14,443 nt of DNA from Planctomycetota bacterium (GTDB lineage Bacteria; Planctomycetota; Phycisphaerae; UBA1845; PWPN01). Below are positions 1 through 7,672 of this stretch, piece by piece. A program made the translations under genes and the position numbers. The DNA lies in contig CP070790.1 in assembly GCA_020346805.1 (NCBI GenBank), forward strand, positions 3,048,003-3,062,445, read 5' to 3'. The notes beneath the pieces are model-generated. The model ran no database searches, was not told where the DNA came from, and saw nothing but the letters and a program-made list of their open reading frames with translations. The stretch's first letter is position 1; each line of letters starts with the position of its first letter.

Positions 1-480
1 CGGATCAGGACGTTTCTGGATATCTGGCAGGAACCCGAAGGGGCGGGGTATCAAGCTATTCAATCCCTCTGCACCATTGCCAGTGGCAGTTGGTTGGGGC
101 GCGGTTTTGGGCGTGGATTTGTCAAAGGCTATCTGCCTGAGGCCCGCAACGACTTTATTTTCGCGGTGATTTGTTAAGAACTGGGTATGATCGGGGCGGC
201 GACGGTGATTTTGTTGCTTGTTGTTTTAATGTGGAAGAGCCGCGGCATCATCAGTCAATGCATCGATCCCGCCGGCCGGCTGTTGGCCTTTGGTATTGCC
301 ATGGTGATCGGATTGCAGGCAGCGATGAATATTGCGGTAGTGACCGTTTCGGTACCTACCAAAGGGATTTCATTGCCGCTGGTGTCGGCTGGTGGTTCGG
401 GGGCGATTTTCCTTGGCGCTTTGGTAGGGATGTTAGCTAATATTGCGCGAAGCGGCCCTTTAAGAAAGGTTGAGAGCTGA
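1..480 (+). pseudogene. ftsW: FtsW-like SEDS glycosyltransferase, 3' part, interrupted by an in-frame stop
   Basis: The gene starts before the window and ends with TGA at 478-480. Read from base 1, the frame shows SEDS-family features: GYQAIQSL (fragment residues 17-24), then YLPEARNDFIFAVIC (44-58), a TAA at 175-177 (residue 59), and after it ELGMIGAA, several membrane helices and the C-terminal signature with PTKGISLPLVSAGGSG. FtsW polymerises lipid II in the inner membrane together with a class B PBP at the septum. The SEDS family usually has E-E-L-G at this point, so the stop sits exactly on the first conserved Glu and looks like a single GAA-to-TAA change; reading frame and homology continue unbroken afterwards. 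ftsW is preferred over rodA because murG and murC follow. Whether this is a real nonsense mutation, a second copy elsewhere covering for it, or a sequence error cannot be told from here. Confidence 0.8.
187..480 (+). CDS. Possible separately translated C-terminal FtsW fragment
   Basis: Downstream of the in-frame TAA, an ATG at 187 could restart translation and give 97 residues: the last membrane helices of FtsW with the PTKGISLPLVSAGGSG signature. There is no convincing Shine-Dalgarno sequence in front of this ATG, so independent expression is doubtful. An automatic gene caller would probably report it as a short FtsW/RodA/SpoVE protein. It should be read as part of the interrupted ftsW gene and not as a gene in its own right. 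Confidence 0.3.
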   Translation: MIGAATVILLLVVLMWKSRGIISQCIDPAGRLLAFGIAMVIGLQAAMNIAVVTVSVPTKGISLPLVSAGGSGAIFLGALVGMLANIARSGPLRKVES

Positions 481-564
481 TATTTGGCCGCGTTCATGGG
501 TGGGTGCATATTGATAATTATGCAATTCTGTTTTCCGGTTCACATTTAGCGGAGAAGTAGAGAT

Positions 565-1692
565 TTGATAGAAAAGCCCTGGTTTGTATTTGCCGGCGGG
601 GGAACGGCCGGCCATCTTTTTCCTGCCTTGGGGGTTGCAGAATCATTACGGCTGCAGCCCGAACAGATTGATATTTCATTTTTCTGCACTAATAAACCTA
701 GTGATAAAACGATTCTAGATCGGACTGATGTTGAAATTATTCCACAAAGTGTACGACCTTTTAGTGCCAAGCCCTGGCGTTGGCCGGTCTTTTGGGCATG
801 TTGGCGCGAGTCATTGTCGTCATGCAGGCGGGCTTTTCAGAAGCGTCGGCCAGCGGTGGTGGTTGGTACGGGGGGGTATGCTTCCGGCCCCCCGGTACGG
901 GCGGCCATCCAATTAGGAATACCCACCTTTTTACTTAATCCTGATGCGGTTCCGGGTCGGGCTAATAGATACCTAGCCAGGCAGGGGAAATTGGCCGGTA
1001 TTTTTGCCCAGTGGCCGGTGACTCTCAAGCACTTTCCGCGGGGGACTCCGGTTTTGGTGACCGGTTGCCCGGTTCGTCGGTCATTTCGTTATGTAGACCG
1101 TGCTGAAGTTCCCTCGATTGTTGAATCTTTCAATTTGGACCCGGAACGCAAAACGCTACTTGTCACCGGGGCATCGCAGGGGGCTAAAACCATCAATGAG
1201 ACGATGATCGAGCTGGCGGGGTTGATTGCGGCCCAAGGATGGCAGGTTTTACATTTAAGTGGGCTGGGAGATCGTGATCGTGTGACCCAGGCATACGCTA
1301 AGGCCGGTACCAGAGGTGTGGTTCTACCCTTTACCGATCGGATGTCCAGTGCGATGGCCGCAGCGGAGCTGATCGTATCACGAGCGGGGGCTTCCAGCCT
1401 GGCGGAACTATTGGCCATGGCCAAGCCGGCTATTTTGTTCCCTTATCCCTTTCACCGGGATCGGCACCAGTGGCATAATGGGCAGGTTCTGGTAGAGGCA
1501 GGGGCGGCCATGATGTTGGAGGACCTCAAGGAAGCCAAGGCTAATGCCGATCGCCTGCGTCCGATACTGGTTGAACTTATGGAGGATGACCGGCAGCGCG
1601 CGAAAATGGGTCAGTTGGCCGGCGCCTTGTCTCGGCCACAGGCAGCGGATGATGTGGCCGACACCCTCTGGCAGGCGTCTAAAGGGGGGTAG
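565..1692 (+). CDS. murG: MurG, UDP-GlcNAc:lipid I N-acetylglucosaminyltransferase
   Basis: MurG transfers GlcNAc from UDP-GlcNAc to lipid I at the inner face of the membrane, giving lipid II. The protein has 375 residues, the normal length. Visible motifs are the N-terminal glycine loop GGGTAGHLFPA (11-21), VVVGTGGYASGP (98-109), the second-domain loop TGASQGAKTINE (201-212), and the UDP-GlcNAc-binding C-terminal motif SRAGASSLAELLAMAKPA (272-289), followed by PYPFHRDRHQWHNG. The start is TTG at 565, supported by GGAG at 551-554, ten bases upstream; no better ATG exists before the GGGTAGH loop. An oddity is that the usual HEQN stretch reads LNPD (124-127) and the usual NPVR reads CPVR (168-171). 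It ends in TAG. It lies 84 bases after ftsW and is followed by a 519-base gap before murC. Confidence 0.95.
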   Translation: MIEKPWFVFAGGGTAGHLFPALGVAESLRLQPEQIDISFFCTNKPSDKTILDRTDVEIIPQSVRPFSAKPWRWPVFWACWRESLSSCRRAFQKRRPAVVVGTGGYASGPPVRAAIQLGIPTFLLNPDAVPGRANRYLARQGKLAGIFAQWPVTLKHFPRGTPVLVTGCPVRRSFRYVDRAEVPSIVESFNLDPERKTLLVTGASQGAKTINETMIELAGLIAAQGWQVLHLSGLGDRDRVTQAYAKAGTRGVVLPFTDRMSSAMAAAELIVSRAGASSLAELLAMAKPAILFPYPFHRDRHQWHNGQVLVEAGAAMMLEDLKEAKANADRLRPILVELMEDDRQRAKMGQLAGALSRPQAADDVADTLWQASKGG

Positions 1693-2211
1693 AAGGCCAG
1701 CCTGTGAAATTATTCAGAAAATCACTTCTAAGTCTTTATAAAATATGACCCCGGATATGCCTGATACCCCTCAAGGAAATCGAAATTTGCTCCCGATACA
1801 ATAATGTTAAGCTTTGAGCGGGCGGCTGTTTGCCGCTCTGGTATATACTTATGCCTGACACAACCGCTACCGGGAGGGGTTTGTTGAGGCTTGTAGTTTG
1901 CGCCAGTCAAGCCTGCGCCCTGTGGTGAAATGTTTCCGACGCCCGGATTCTGTATGCCGAGTTAATTTTTTCTTGGATCGAACCGGACCTTGTAGTAAAA
2001 TCAGCACATTGTATTAACCGGCATGGTGCGGCGTCGGCGACAATTGATTGTTTAGTCGATCATTAGAGCTGATGAGTCGGATTGAGTTGATTCGAGCGGT
2101 TGAATGACTGCGGGGAATGCTTAGATTTTGATTTAATGAAATTGGTTCCTTTGAGACGTTTGATTTGGTATAAAGTAGGTTGTCTTCACTTCGTAAAGGA
2201 AGGATGGGGTC
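1693..2211. other. Non-coding gap between murG and murC
   Basis: This 519-base stretch holds no open frame with recognisable protein features on either strand. It contains a short hairpin at about 1820-1838 (GCGGC/GCCGC with a five-base loop), not followed by a T run and therefore not a typical terminator, and a candidate promoter at 1973-2001. The gap is unusually long for a dcw cluster, where murG and murC normally lie close together. It may mark a transcription unit boundary or a lost gene; no remnant was recognised. Confidence 0.6.
1973..2001 (+). promoter_or_regulatory. Candidate sigma70-type promoter for murC
   Basis: TTGGAT at 1973-1978 and TAAAAT at 1996-2001 are separated by 17 bases. 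The -10 matches the consensus in five of six positions and the -35 in four. Transcription would begin about 200 bases before the murC start, giving a long leader. The match is modest and could be chance in an A+T-rich gap; it is offered because the gap needs a promoter if murC-ftsQ is a separate transcription unit. Confidence 0.3.
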
Positions 2212-3720
2212 ATGCCTAATAGCGCAAGGACGCGCAGTCTGACAAACGGCAGCATGGGACAGATTTTGCATTATGAATCGGTTGCTCCGGGGCGAGTGGA
2301 TCGTACCTCGGTGGAATTGCCTACTTTGTCCACCGGTACCCGGGTGCACATGATCGGCATCGGTGGTTGCGGTATGTGCGGAGCGGCGGCAGTGCTTCTG
2401 AGGGGCGGCGTTTTGGTCAGCGGATCTGATATGAAGGGCCTGGGTGTCTTGGCCAGATTGGCCGATCAGGGGGCAGTTGTTCATGAAGGACAGGCGTCGG
2501 AAAACTTACCGGAGCATTGTGATCTGGTGGTGTGCTCGTCGGCTATCAAAGAGTCGAATCCGGAATTGGCGGCGGCGCGGCGACGAAGTTTAAAGGTTGT
2601 GAAATATTCGCAATTATTAGGGATGTTGATGGCTCCGCGGGTGGGGATTGCGGTAGCGGGGACCCACGGCAAGAGTACCACAACGGCCATGATTGCCTTT
2701 GTGTTAAGGTCGGCGGGGCTGGATCCTTCTTTCGTAATCGGTGCGGACGTGGAGCAATTGGGCAGTGGATCGGGAGTGGGCGACGGTGAGCATTTTGTAG
2801 TCGAAGCGTGTGAGTACGATCGTTCGTTCCTGAATTTGCGACCGAAGCTGGCGACTATTCTCAATGTTGATGAGGATCATCTCGATTATTACCGCAATCT
2901 GGATGAGATTGTCGAATCTTTTCGCTCGTTTGCTTCGTTGGTGACTACCGACGGTTGGCTGGTGGTCAACGGTGAAGATTCTGTGAGCATGAAGGCGGTT
3001 GCCGGTCTGCCACAAAACGTGGAGAAATTCGGCCTGAGTGGAGAGAGTGAGGTCGATTGGGAGGCTCAGATTCTGGATACCAATCGGGGCTGTTCCCGAT
3101 TCCGGGTTTTGCACTGTGGGCAGCCTTTGACCGAAGTCCGTTTGGCCATACCCGGGCAACATAATGTGGCTAATGCTTTGGCGACGATGGCCATTTGTTT
3201 TCGGGCAGGTGTTGAGCCGGAGACTATTGCCCAGGCATTGGGTGAGTTTCGCGGTGCCCGCCGTCGATTGACGCTTCATGGCATAATCGATGGGGTGGCA
3301 GTAGTGGATGATTACGCACATCATCCCAATGAGATTAAGGCTACTTTACGTGCGGCCCGCGATTATTACCGACCGCGAAAAATGTTCGTTGTTTTCCAGC
3401 CGCATCAACATTCACGCACCCGTTTTCTGCTAAATGATTTTGCCAAGAGTTTTGGAGTGGCGGACGAGGTGATTGTGCCTGATATTTATTTTGTACGAGA
3501 TAGTGAATCCGAACGCGACCTTATCGATGCGAGGGATCTGGTCGAACGGATTCATCAACGCGGGGGCGATGCACAATATGAGCCGCACTTCGCCAACATT
3601 GTTTCCCGATTATGCGGGGAAGTACAATCCGGCGACCTGGTGCTGACTATGGGAGCCGGTGATGTATGGCAAGTGGCGGATAAGTTACTGGAATATTTAT
3701 CGCTAACGCGCGATGTGTAG
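2212..3720 (+). CDS. murC: MurC, UDP-N-acetylmuramate--L-alanine ligase
   Basis: MurC is the ATP-dependent cytoplasmic ligase that adds the first stem residue, L-Ala, to UDP-MurNAc. The 502-residue protein shows the Mur ligase domains in order: N-terminal Rossmann-like domain with HMIGIGGCGMCGAA (46-58), the ATP P-loop VAGTHGKSTTTAM (148-160), EACEYDRSFL (198-207), LNVDEDHLDYY (217-227), GARRR (348-352), DDYAHHPNEIKATL (366-379), FQPHQHSRTR (395-404) and a C-terminal GAGDVW (481-486). The ATG at 2212 has a good AAGGAAGG Shine-Dalgarno about eight bases upstream. It gives an N-terminal extension of about 43 residues before the first strand; M15 is a possible alternative start without a clear ribosome site. 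It stands first in the tight murC-murB-ddl-ftsQ run and ends in TAG. Confidence 0.96.
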   Translation: MPNSARTRSLTNGSMGQILHYESVAPGRVDRTSVELPTLSTGTRVHMIGIGGCGMCGAAAVLLRGGVLVSGSDMKGLGVLARLADQGAVVHEGQASENLPEHCDLVVCSSAIKESNPELAAARRRSLKVVKYSQLLGMLMAPRVGIAVAGTHGKSTTTAMIAFVLRSAGLDPSFVIGADVEQLGSGSGVGDGEHFVVEACEYDRSFLNLRPKLATILNVDEDHLDYYRNLDEIVESFRSFASLVTTDGWLVVNGEDSVSMKAVAGLPQNVEKFGLSGESEVDWEAQILDTNRGCSRFRVLHCGQPLTEVRLAIPGQHNVANALATMAICFRAGVEPETIAQALGEFRGARRRLTLHGIIDGVAVVDDYAHHPNEIKATLRAARDYYRPRKMFVVFQPHQHSRTRFLLNDFAKSFGVADEVIVPDIYFVRDSESERDLIDARDLVERIHQRGGDAQYEPHFANIVSRLCGEVQSGDLVLTMGAGDVWQVADKLLEYLSLTRDV

Positions 3721-3754
3721 GTATGAATTTTAACGGTTGAGAGAAGGGCTGATT

Positions 3755-4723
3755 ATGGATTTTCTATCAGACCTGACACAAATAGTCAGTTACAACCAAA
3801 GGTTGTCGCCGTACACCGGTTTTAATCTTGGCGGACCGGTACCCTGGTTCGTGCGTCCCAGGACGGTCGATCAATTGAAGGAGGTGATTCGTCGAACCCG
3901 GCAGGAGAACATACCACTCCGAGTACTTGGATACGGGGCGAATGTTTTGGTCGGCGACGAGGGGGTGGATGGTGTGGTGGTTCGCCTGGGTGCCGCTGAT
4001 TTTCTTACGGTGGATTGGGAGCCGGCTGACGGCGTTAATCCCGGCCGACCGAAAGGTGCTAACGGTGATACAACTGCGGTGGTGGCCAGCGCCGGTGTAG
4101 ACATGAATCGACTGGCCCGAGAGGCGGTTCGTCGCGGGCTTGAGGGATTGGAATGCATGGGGGGTATTCCGGGTACGGTAGGGGGTATTATTCGCATGAA
4201 TGCCGGCGGCCGCTTCGGAGAGATTGCCGATGTGGTCCGTGATATAACCGTAATCGATGAATTTGGAGCTTTGCACAAACTGTCTCGCGATGAAGTGGGT
4301 TTTGGTTATCGCGGCACGAATCTGAACGGGTCGGTGATTTGTTGGGCGACTTTGGAATTGAAAGGGGGTGATCCGGATAAGATACAAGAACGGTTTCTGG
4401 CAGTATGGGATCACAAGAAGAAGACCCAGCCGATGGGTGAGTGTAGTGCCGGTTGCGTGTTCAAGAATACTCCCGAACAGAGTGCCGGTGAATTGATAGA
4501 TCTTGCAGGCTTTAAGGGGCGTGGGATTGGTGGTGCCTATGTTTCGAACCAGCATGCAAACTTCATTATCGCCAAAGAGGGAGCCACCGCACATGATGTG
4601 TTAACCTTAATCGGGTGGATTAGACGAGAAGTGGCAGAGCGTTTCGGCGTGGAGTTGGAATTGGAAATTGAATTATGGGGTTGCCGAAGTACGTATAACA
4701 TTGAATGGTTGACATCTTACTAG
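3755..4723 (+). CDS. murB: MurB, UDP-N-acetylenolpyruvoylglucosamine reductase
   Basis: MurB is the FAD-dependent cytoplasmic enzyme that uses NADPH to reduce enolpyruvyl-UDP-GlcNAc to UDP-MurNAc. From the ATG at 3755 it has 322 residues. An in-frame TTG at 3737 would add six residues, but AGAAGG at 3742-3747 sits seven bases before the ATG and supports 3755. Family motifs are GYGANVLVGDEG, GLECMGGIPGTVGGIIRMNAG in two adjoining blocks, the GYRGTN segment with the conserved Tyr-Arg, SAGCVFKN (231-238), and the C-terminal Glu-rich LELEIELWG, which holds the expected catalytic glutamate. The serine that normally acts as proton donor (SAGS in most MurB) is Cys234 here. The 34-base distance from murC and the 46-base distance to ddl fit one operon. 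It ends in TAG. Confidence 0.95.
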   Translation: MDFLSDLTQIVSYNQRLSPYTGFNLGGPVPWFVRPRTVDQLKEVIRRTRQENIPLRVLGYGANVLVGDEGVDGVVVRLGAADFLTVDWEPADGVNPGRPKGANGDTTAVVASAGVDMNRLAREAVRRGLEGLECMGGIPGTVGGIIRMNAGGRFGEIADVVRDITVIDEFGALHKLSRDEVGFGYRGTNLNGSVICWATLELKGGDPDKIQERFLAVWDHKKKTQPMGECSAGCVFKNTPEQSAGELIDLAGFKGRGIGGAYVSNQHANFIIAKEGATAHDVLTLIGWIRREVAERFGVELELEIELWGCRSTYNIEWLTSY

Positions 4724-4769
4724 GATGTAGGATGCGGGTGTTTTAACAATCAGGAAATGGAGTTCCACC

Positions 4770-5729
4770 ATGACGCAGTTAGCCAATCGAGTATCGTTGG
4801 ATATTCCGGCTGCCAAATCGGTTGAACGCGGTTTGAAAATTACCGTATTGGCAGGGGGACCGAGTGCGGAGCGCGATGTGAGTTTCAAGAGCGGTGGGGC
4901 TATAGCCTCCGCCCTGGAGTCGCTGGGTCACGAGGTTCATCTTGCCGATATTGGGCCGGACAATCTTGAGGCTTTGGATGAGCCGGTAGATATGGTATTC
5001 ATAGCCCTGCACGGGACTTTCGGTGAGGACGGCCAATTACAGCGTATTTTGGATCAGCGTGGGATTCACTATTGCGGATCGGGAGCAATGTCGTCGGCGC
5101 TGTCTATGGACAAAGTGGCAGCCAAATGTTGTTTCATCGAGAGCGGCATTCCGACACCCAGGTTTGATGTGGTTACCACCGATCGTATGGATAAGGTGTT
5201 GGCCAATTGGGCGCCGCCGGTGGTGGTCAAGCCGATTGCGGAAGGCAGCAGTGTTGATTGCCGGATTATCCGTGACACGAATGGATTGCAAACTTTGCTT
5301 CAATGGATGGTCGAGCATTACGATCGGTGTTTGATAGAGGAGTACATTAAGGGACCAGAATTGACGGTGGGTATTCTAGACGACCAGGCCTTGCCGCCGA
5401 TTCAAATCCGAACCAAGCGTGAATACTACGACTATGAAGCCAAGTATCTGGATGACGACACAGAATACCTTTTTGATATCGATTTACCTGTATCTTTAAT
5501 AGAAAAGATCAAATCTTTAAGCATCGAGACACACAACGCCCTGGGCTGTCTTGATTTCTCTCGCGTGGATTGGGTGGTGGAGGAAGACACTCATCAGCCT
5601 TACGTGTTGGAGGTAAATACGATACCCGGTTTTACGGATCATTCTTTGCTACCCAAGGCGGCTCAAAGAGCGGGTTTGGATTTTGCGATGTTGTGTCAGC
5701 GTATCGTGGAATTAGCCTGCGGGCGGTAG
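4770..5729 (+). CDS. ddl: Ddl, D-alanine--D-alanine ligase
   Basis: Ddl is an ATP-grasp ligase of the cytoplasm that joins two D-Ala; the dipeptide is added to the stem peptide by MurF. It has 319 residues. The motifs run LAGGPSAERDVSFKSG (27-42), ALHGTFGEDGQLQ (79-91), YCGSGAMSSALSMDK (101-115), VVVKPIAEGSSV (151-162), EEYIKGPELTVGIL (190-203), YYDYEAKYL (219-227), and the metal-binding and catalytic end GCLDFSRVDW with EVNTIPGFTDHSLLPK (281-296). Presence of the Tyr in the YDYEAKY loop fits D-Ala-D-Ala and not D-Ala-D-Lac specificity, which is an inference from known ligases. The ATG at 4770 has GGAG at 4759-4762. About 20 extra residues precede the first strand. It sits between murB and ftsQ and ends in TAG. 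Confidence 0.96.
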   Translation: MTQLANRVSLDIPAAKSVERGLKITVLAGGPSAERDVSFKSGGAIASALESLGHEVHLADIGPDNLEALDEPVDMVFIALHGTFGEDGQLQRILDQRGIHYCGSGAMSSALSMDKVAAKCCFIESGIPTPRFDVVTTDRMDKVLANWAPPVVVKPIAEGSSVDCRIIRDTNGLQTLLQWMVEHYDRCLIEEYIKGPELTVGILDDQALPPIQIRTKREYYDYEAKYLDDDTEYLFDIDLPVSLIEKIKSLSIETHNALGCLDFSRVDWVVEEDTHQPYVLEVNTIPGFTDHSLLPKAAQRAGLDFAMLCQRIVELACGR

Positions 5730-5759
5730 TGAGATCATGTAAGTTGATGGAGTAAATAG

Positions 5760-6677
5760 GTGAGCAAACATCGGCCTAAAAACAAGTCGGTGAATCGATC
5801 GAAAACGTCCGGCGGCAAACAAGGTATTGTTCCAGCTGGTGCGATACCTCTGATATCGGCCCTGTCGTTGGTTGTGGTAATTGCGCTGGCCATTGTAGGT
5901 CTGGAGCTGTTGGTAGATTATATATATGCCCAGTCCGAAGGTGGTGATGTAATTAAAATAGAATTAGTCAATGCTCCGGATTGGGTGATCCGTGAGGAAT
6001 GGCGGCCGAGAATTTTGTCGACGATTGAGTTGCCTTCCGATCAACAGTTGTCGGACGGCGAATTGATACGTTTGATTGCAGATCAGATGTCATCCAGTGG
6101 TTGGGTTTCCAGGTTGAATCGTGTTTCACAGGATATGAAGGGGACGATTCATATCGATTGTGATTATCGCCGCCCCATCGCCATGGTATTGGTTGATGGG
6201 GTATATGTTCCGGTAGATAGGGCGGGTTATCGTTTACCGGAGGTGTACGATTTTGTGGCTGAGGATGCGGGGTGGATACGGATATTCGGAGTACAAAGTG
6301 ATCTTCCCGATATCGGGGCTCTGTTTGTGGAAGATGATTCCCAAGCTGCGGTTCGCCTGGCTTCGCTTATTTTTGATTGTGGGTCGGGGATTTCAAACCG
6401 AATCAGCGGGATCGACGTATCCAATTTCCGAGGTCGGCGGGACAAACGTGAGAATCATATCGTATTGAGAGCCCGTGGCGGAGGGGTGATCGAATGGGGA
6501 TCAGCTATAGGAGAGGAAATTGAAGAGCCGACTGCTATGGAGAAGATCCGCAACATTGCCGTCTATTTTGAGGGGCGATCGGTTGAAAGGCATATCGATG
6601 TCAGTGTTTATCCGAATGCCTGGAGGATCAAACCGCTGGATTCAGCAGGCCGTATAGTTAAAGGTTCCCGCAGTTAG
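5760..6677 (+). CDS. ftsQ: FtsQ/DivIB-like cell division protein
   Basis: FtsQ is a single-span membrane protein that links early and late divisome proteins. This 305-residue product has the expected layout: a short Lys/Arg-rich cytoplasmic tail (1-22), one membrane helix (about 28-56), a POTRA-like region (about 65-135) and a beta-rich extracytoplasmic domain. The most telling signature is DYRRPIAMVLVDGVYVPVDRAGY (135-157, quoted here only as its key pieces RRP and VPVD), matching the RRP-A and Y-VD-G pattern of FtsQ. The start is GTG at 5760, with GGAG at 5749-5752. Sequence identity in this family is low, so the call rests on the layout, this motif and the position straight after ddl. No ftsA or ftsZ follows. 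It ends in TAG. Confidence 0.82.
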   Translation: MSKHRPKNKSVNRSKTSGGKQGIVPAGAIPLISALSLVVVIALAIVGLELLVDYIYAQSEGGDVIKIELVNAPDWVIREEWRPRILSTIELPSDQQLSDGELIRLIADQMSSSGWVSRLNRVSQDMKGTIHIDCDYRRPIAMVLVDGVYVPVDRAGYRLPEVYDFVAEDAGWIRIFGVQSDLPDIGALFVEDDSQAAVRLASLIFDCGSGISNRISGIDVSNFRGRRDKRENHIVLRARGGGVIEWGSAIGEEIEEPTAMEKIRNIAVYFEGRSVERHIDVSVYPNAWRIKPLDSAGRIVKGSRS

Positions 6678-6775
6678 CTAGGACGGATAAATTTGCTTGC
6701 ATGTGATTGTATTTAAATGTAAAAGTGGTGTTAAGTGTCATAAAAAGGTGCGACGGTATTATTTTGGGTTTTTGT

Positions 6776-7591
6776 ATGCTTGAGGTGATTAATAATACGG
6801 TTGATTTGTTTTTACAGGCGGGTGGTTTTGTTAGGAATCACCTGCCCTTGGAACAATGGCCTTATATAACTCATGCAGCCCTGGCGGCCATGATGATGGG
6901 ATTGATTATGTCGCTTTGGGGTGCCCGTTTGCTGCGGTTTGTTTATGTGCTGGGATTTATGGTTAGCGGCGCTGCGGTTGGTGTCGAGTTATCCCGTGCC
7001 GTCCAAGTCGATCTGTTGATCGGATTGGTACTGGGTACAGGTTTGGCGGGATTGGCGGGTTATTTGCTATATCGTTGTTGGGTGGGTTTGACCACCGCCG
7101 CCATTGCCATGTTGTTTGTGCTGCTGATCATCGGCCCCGATGTTTTTCCCACTGAGATTCAATCATTTCAGGATGAGCGTCTGGGGGTATCCACGGAAGA
7201 GTATTCCTTACCGTCGGCCACGGATCAGCCAGGTCAGGTCGGAAGCGTGAAGGGCTATTGGGGGGAGGTGAAGTCTTATTTGTGGGATACAAAACGGGAT
7301 CTGGTATACCGAATGTTAGCAGTGTTATCGGTAGCGGGATTGGCAGGATTGGGCATAGGGTTGATATTGCCAAGGTTCACCACTATTGTGGGTACGTCTT
7401 TATTGGGGGTACTTGGTTTGGTGGTTGGGATTGGGATTTTTGTCTCGATGCATTTGCCGGGAGTGTGGACTTTTATAGAGGCCAAATCGGCCTGGTTTCT
7501 GGGAGCGGTGGTTTTGTATTTGATGGGTGCCTTATTGTTCCAGGCACGGAATCAGCGTATAACGCCTGCAGTCGCTGCTCCGAGTACCTAG
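6776..7591 (+). CDS. Seven-helix membrane protein of unknown function (DUF4203-like)
   Basis: From ATG 6776 the product has 271 residues and about seven membrane helices: roughly 30-49, 53-75, 79-99, 102-121, then a soluble, partly acidic loop (122-177), and helices at 178-199, 201-224 and 238-256. The helices are rich in Gly, Ala and Leu, with GARLLRFVYVLGF followed by a small-residue helix. This resembles the TM7S3/TM198-like (DUF4203) layout, a weak assignment from memory. The start is uncertain: no clear ribosome site precedes 6776, and the frame stays open to a TTG at 6707. AAAAAGG at 6742-6748 could instead serve the in-frame TTG at 6764, though at long spacing. It follows ftsQ by 98 bases on the same strand and is probably co-transcribed. 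It ends in TAG. Confidence 0.7.
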   Translation: MLEVINNTVDLFLQAGGFVRNHLPLEQWPYITHAALAAMMMGLIMSLWGARLLRFVYVLGFMVSGAAVGVELSRAVQVDLLIGLVLGTGLAGLAGYLLYRCWVGLTTAAIAMLFVLLIIGPDVFPTEIQSFQDERLGVSTEEYSLPSATDQPGQVGSVKGYWGEVKSYLWDTKRDLVYRMLAVLSVAGLAGLGIGLILPRFTTIVGTSLLGVLGLVVGIGIFVSMHLPGVWTFIEAKSAWFLGAVVLYLMGALLFQARNQRITPAVAAPST

Positions 7592-7672
7592 AAAACGAGG
7601 CTTGGCAACTTTAACTTCGGGCTTCGATGAAGATGGTGTTTTATGGAATAGCCAATAATTATACGGTATAGA

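Noticed and set aside
175..177. TAA recoded as Glu or another residue
   Set aside because: About 3,500 codons of the other genes contain no in-frame TAA, which is not expected if TAA were a normal sense codon. A single mutation or error explains the site better.
777..848. A hydrophobic frame (ALAGLLGMLARVIVV) inside murG that might indicate paired frameshifts
   Set aside because: The main frame stays open through the whole gene, and gives RRPAVVVGTGGY directly after the segment. The alternative frame has a stop at 762-764 and would need two compensating indels.
1728..1910. 60-codon - strand frame in the murG-murC gap
   Set aside because: No motif, no ribosome site and no conserved feature; best seen as chance.
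2704..3324. 206-codon open frame on the - strand inside murC
   Set aside because: It lies opposite a clear murC gene, has no recognisable motif, and its composition fits a shadow frame.
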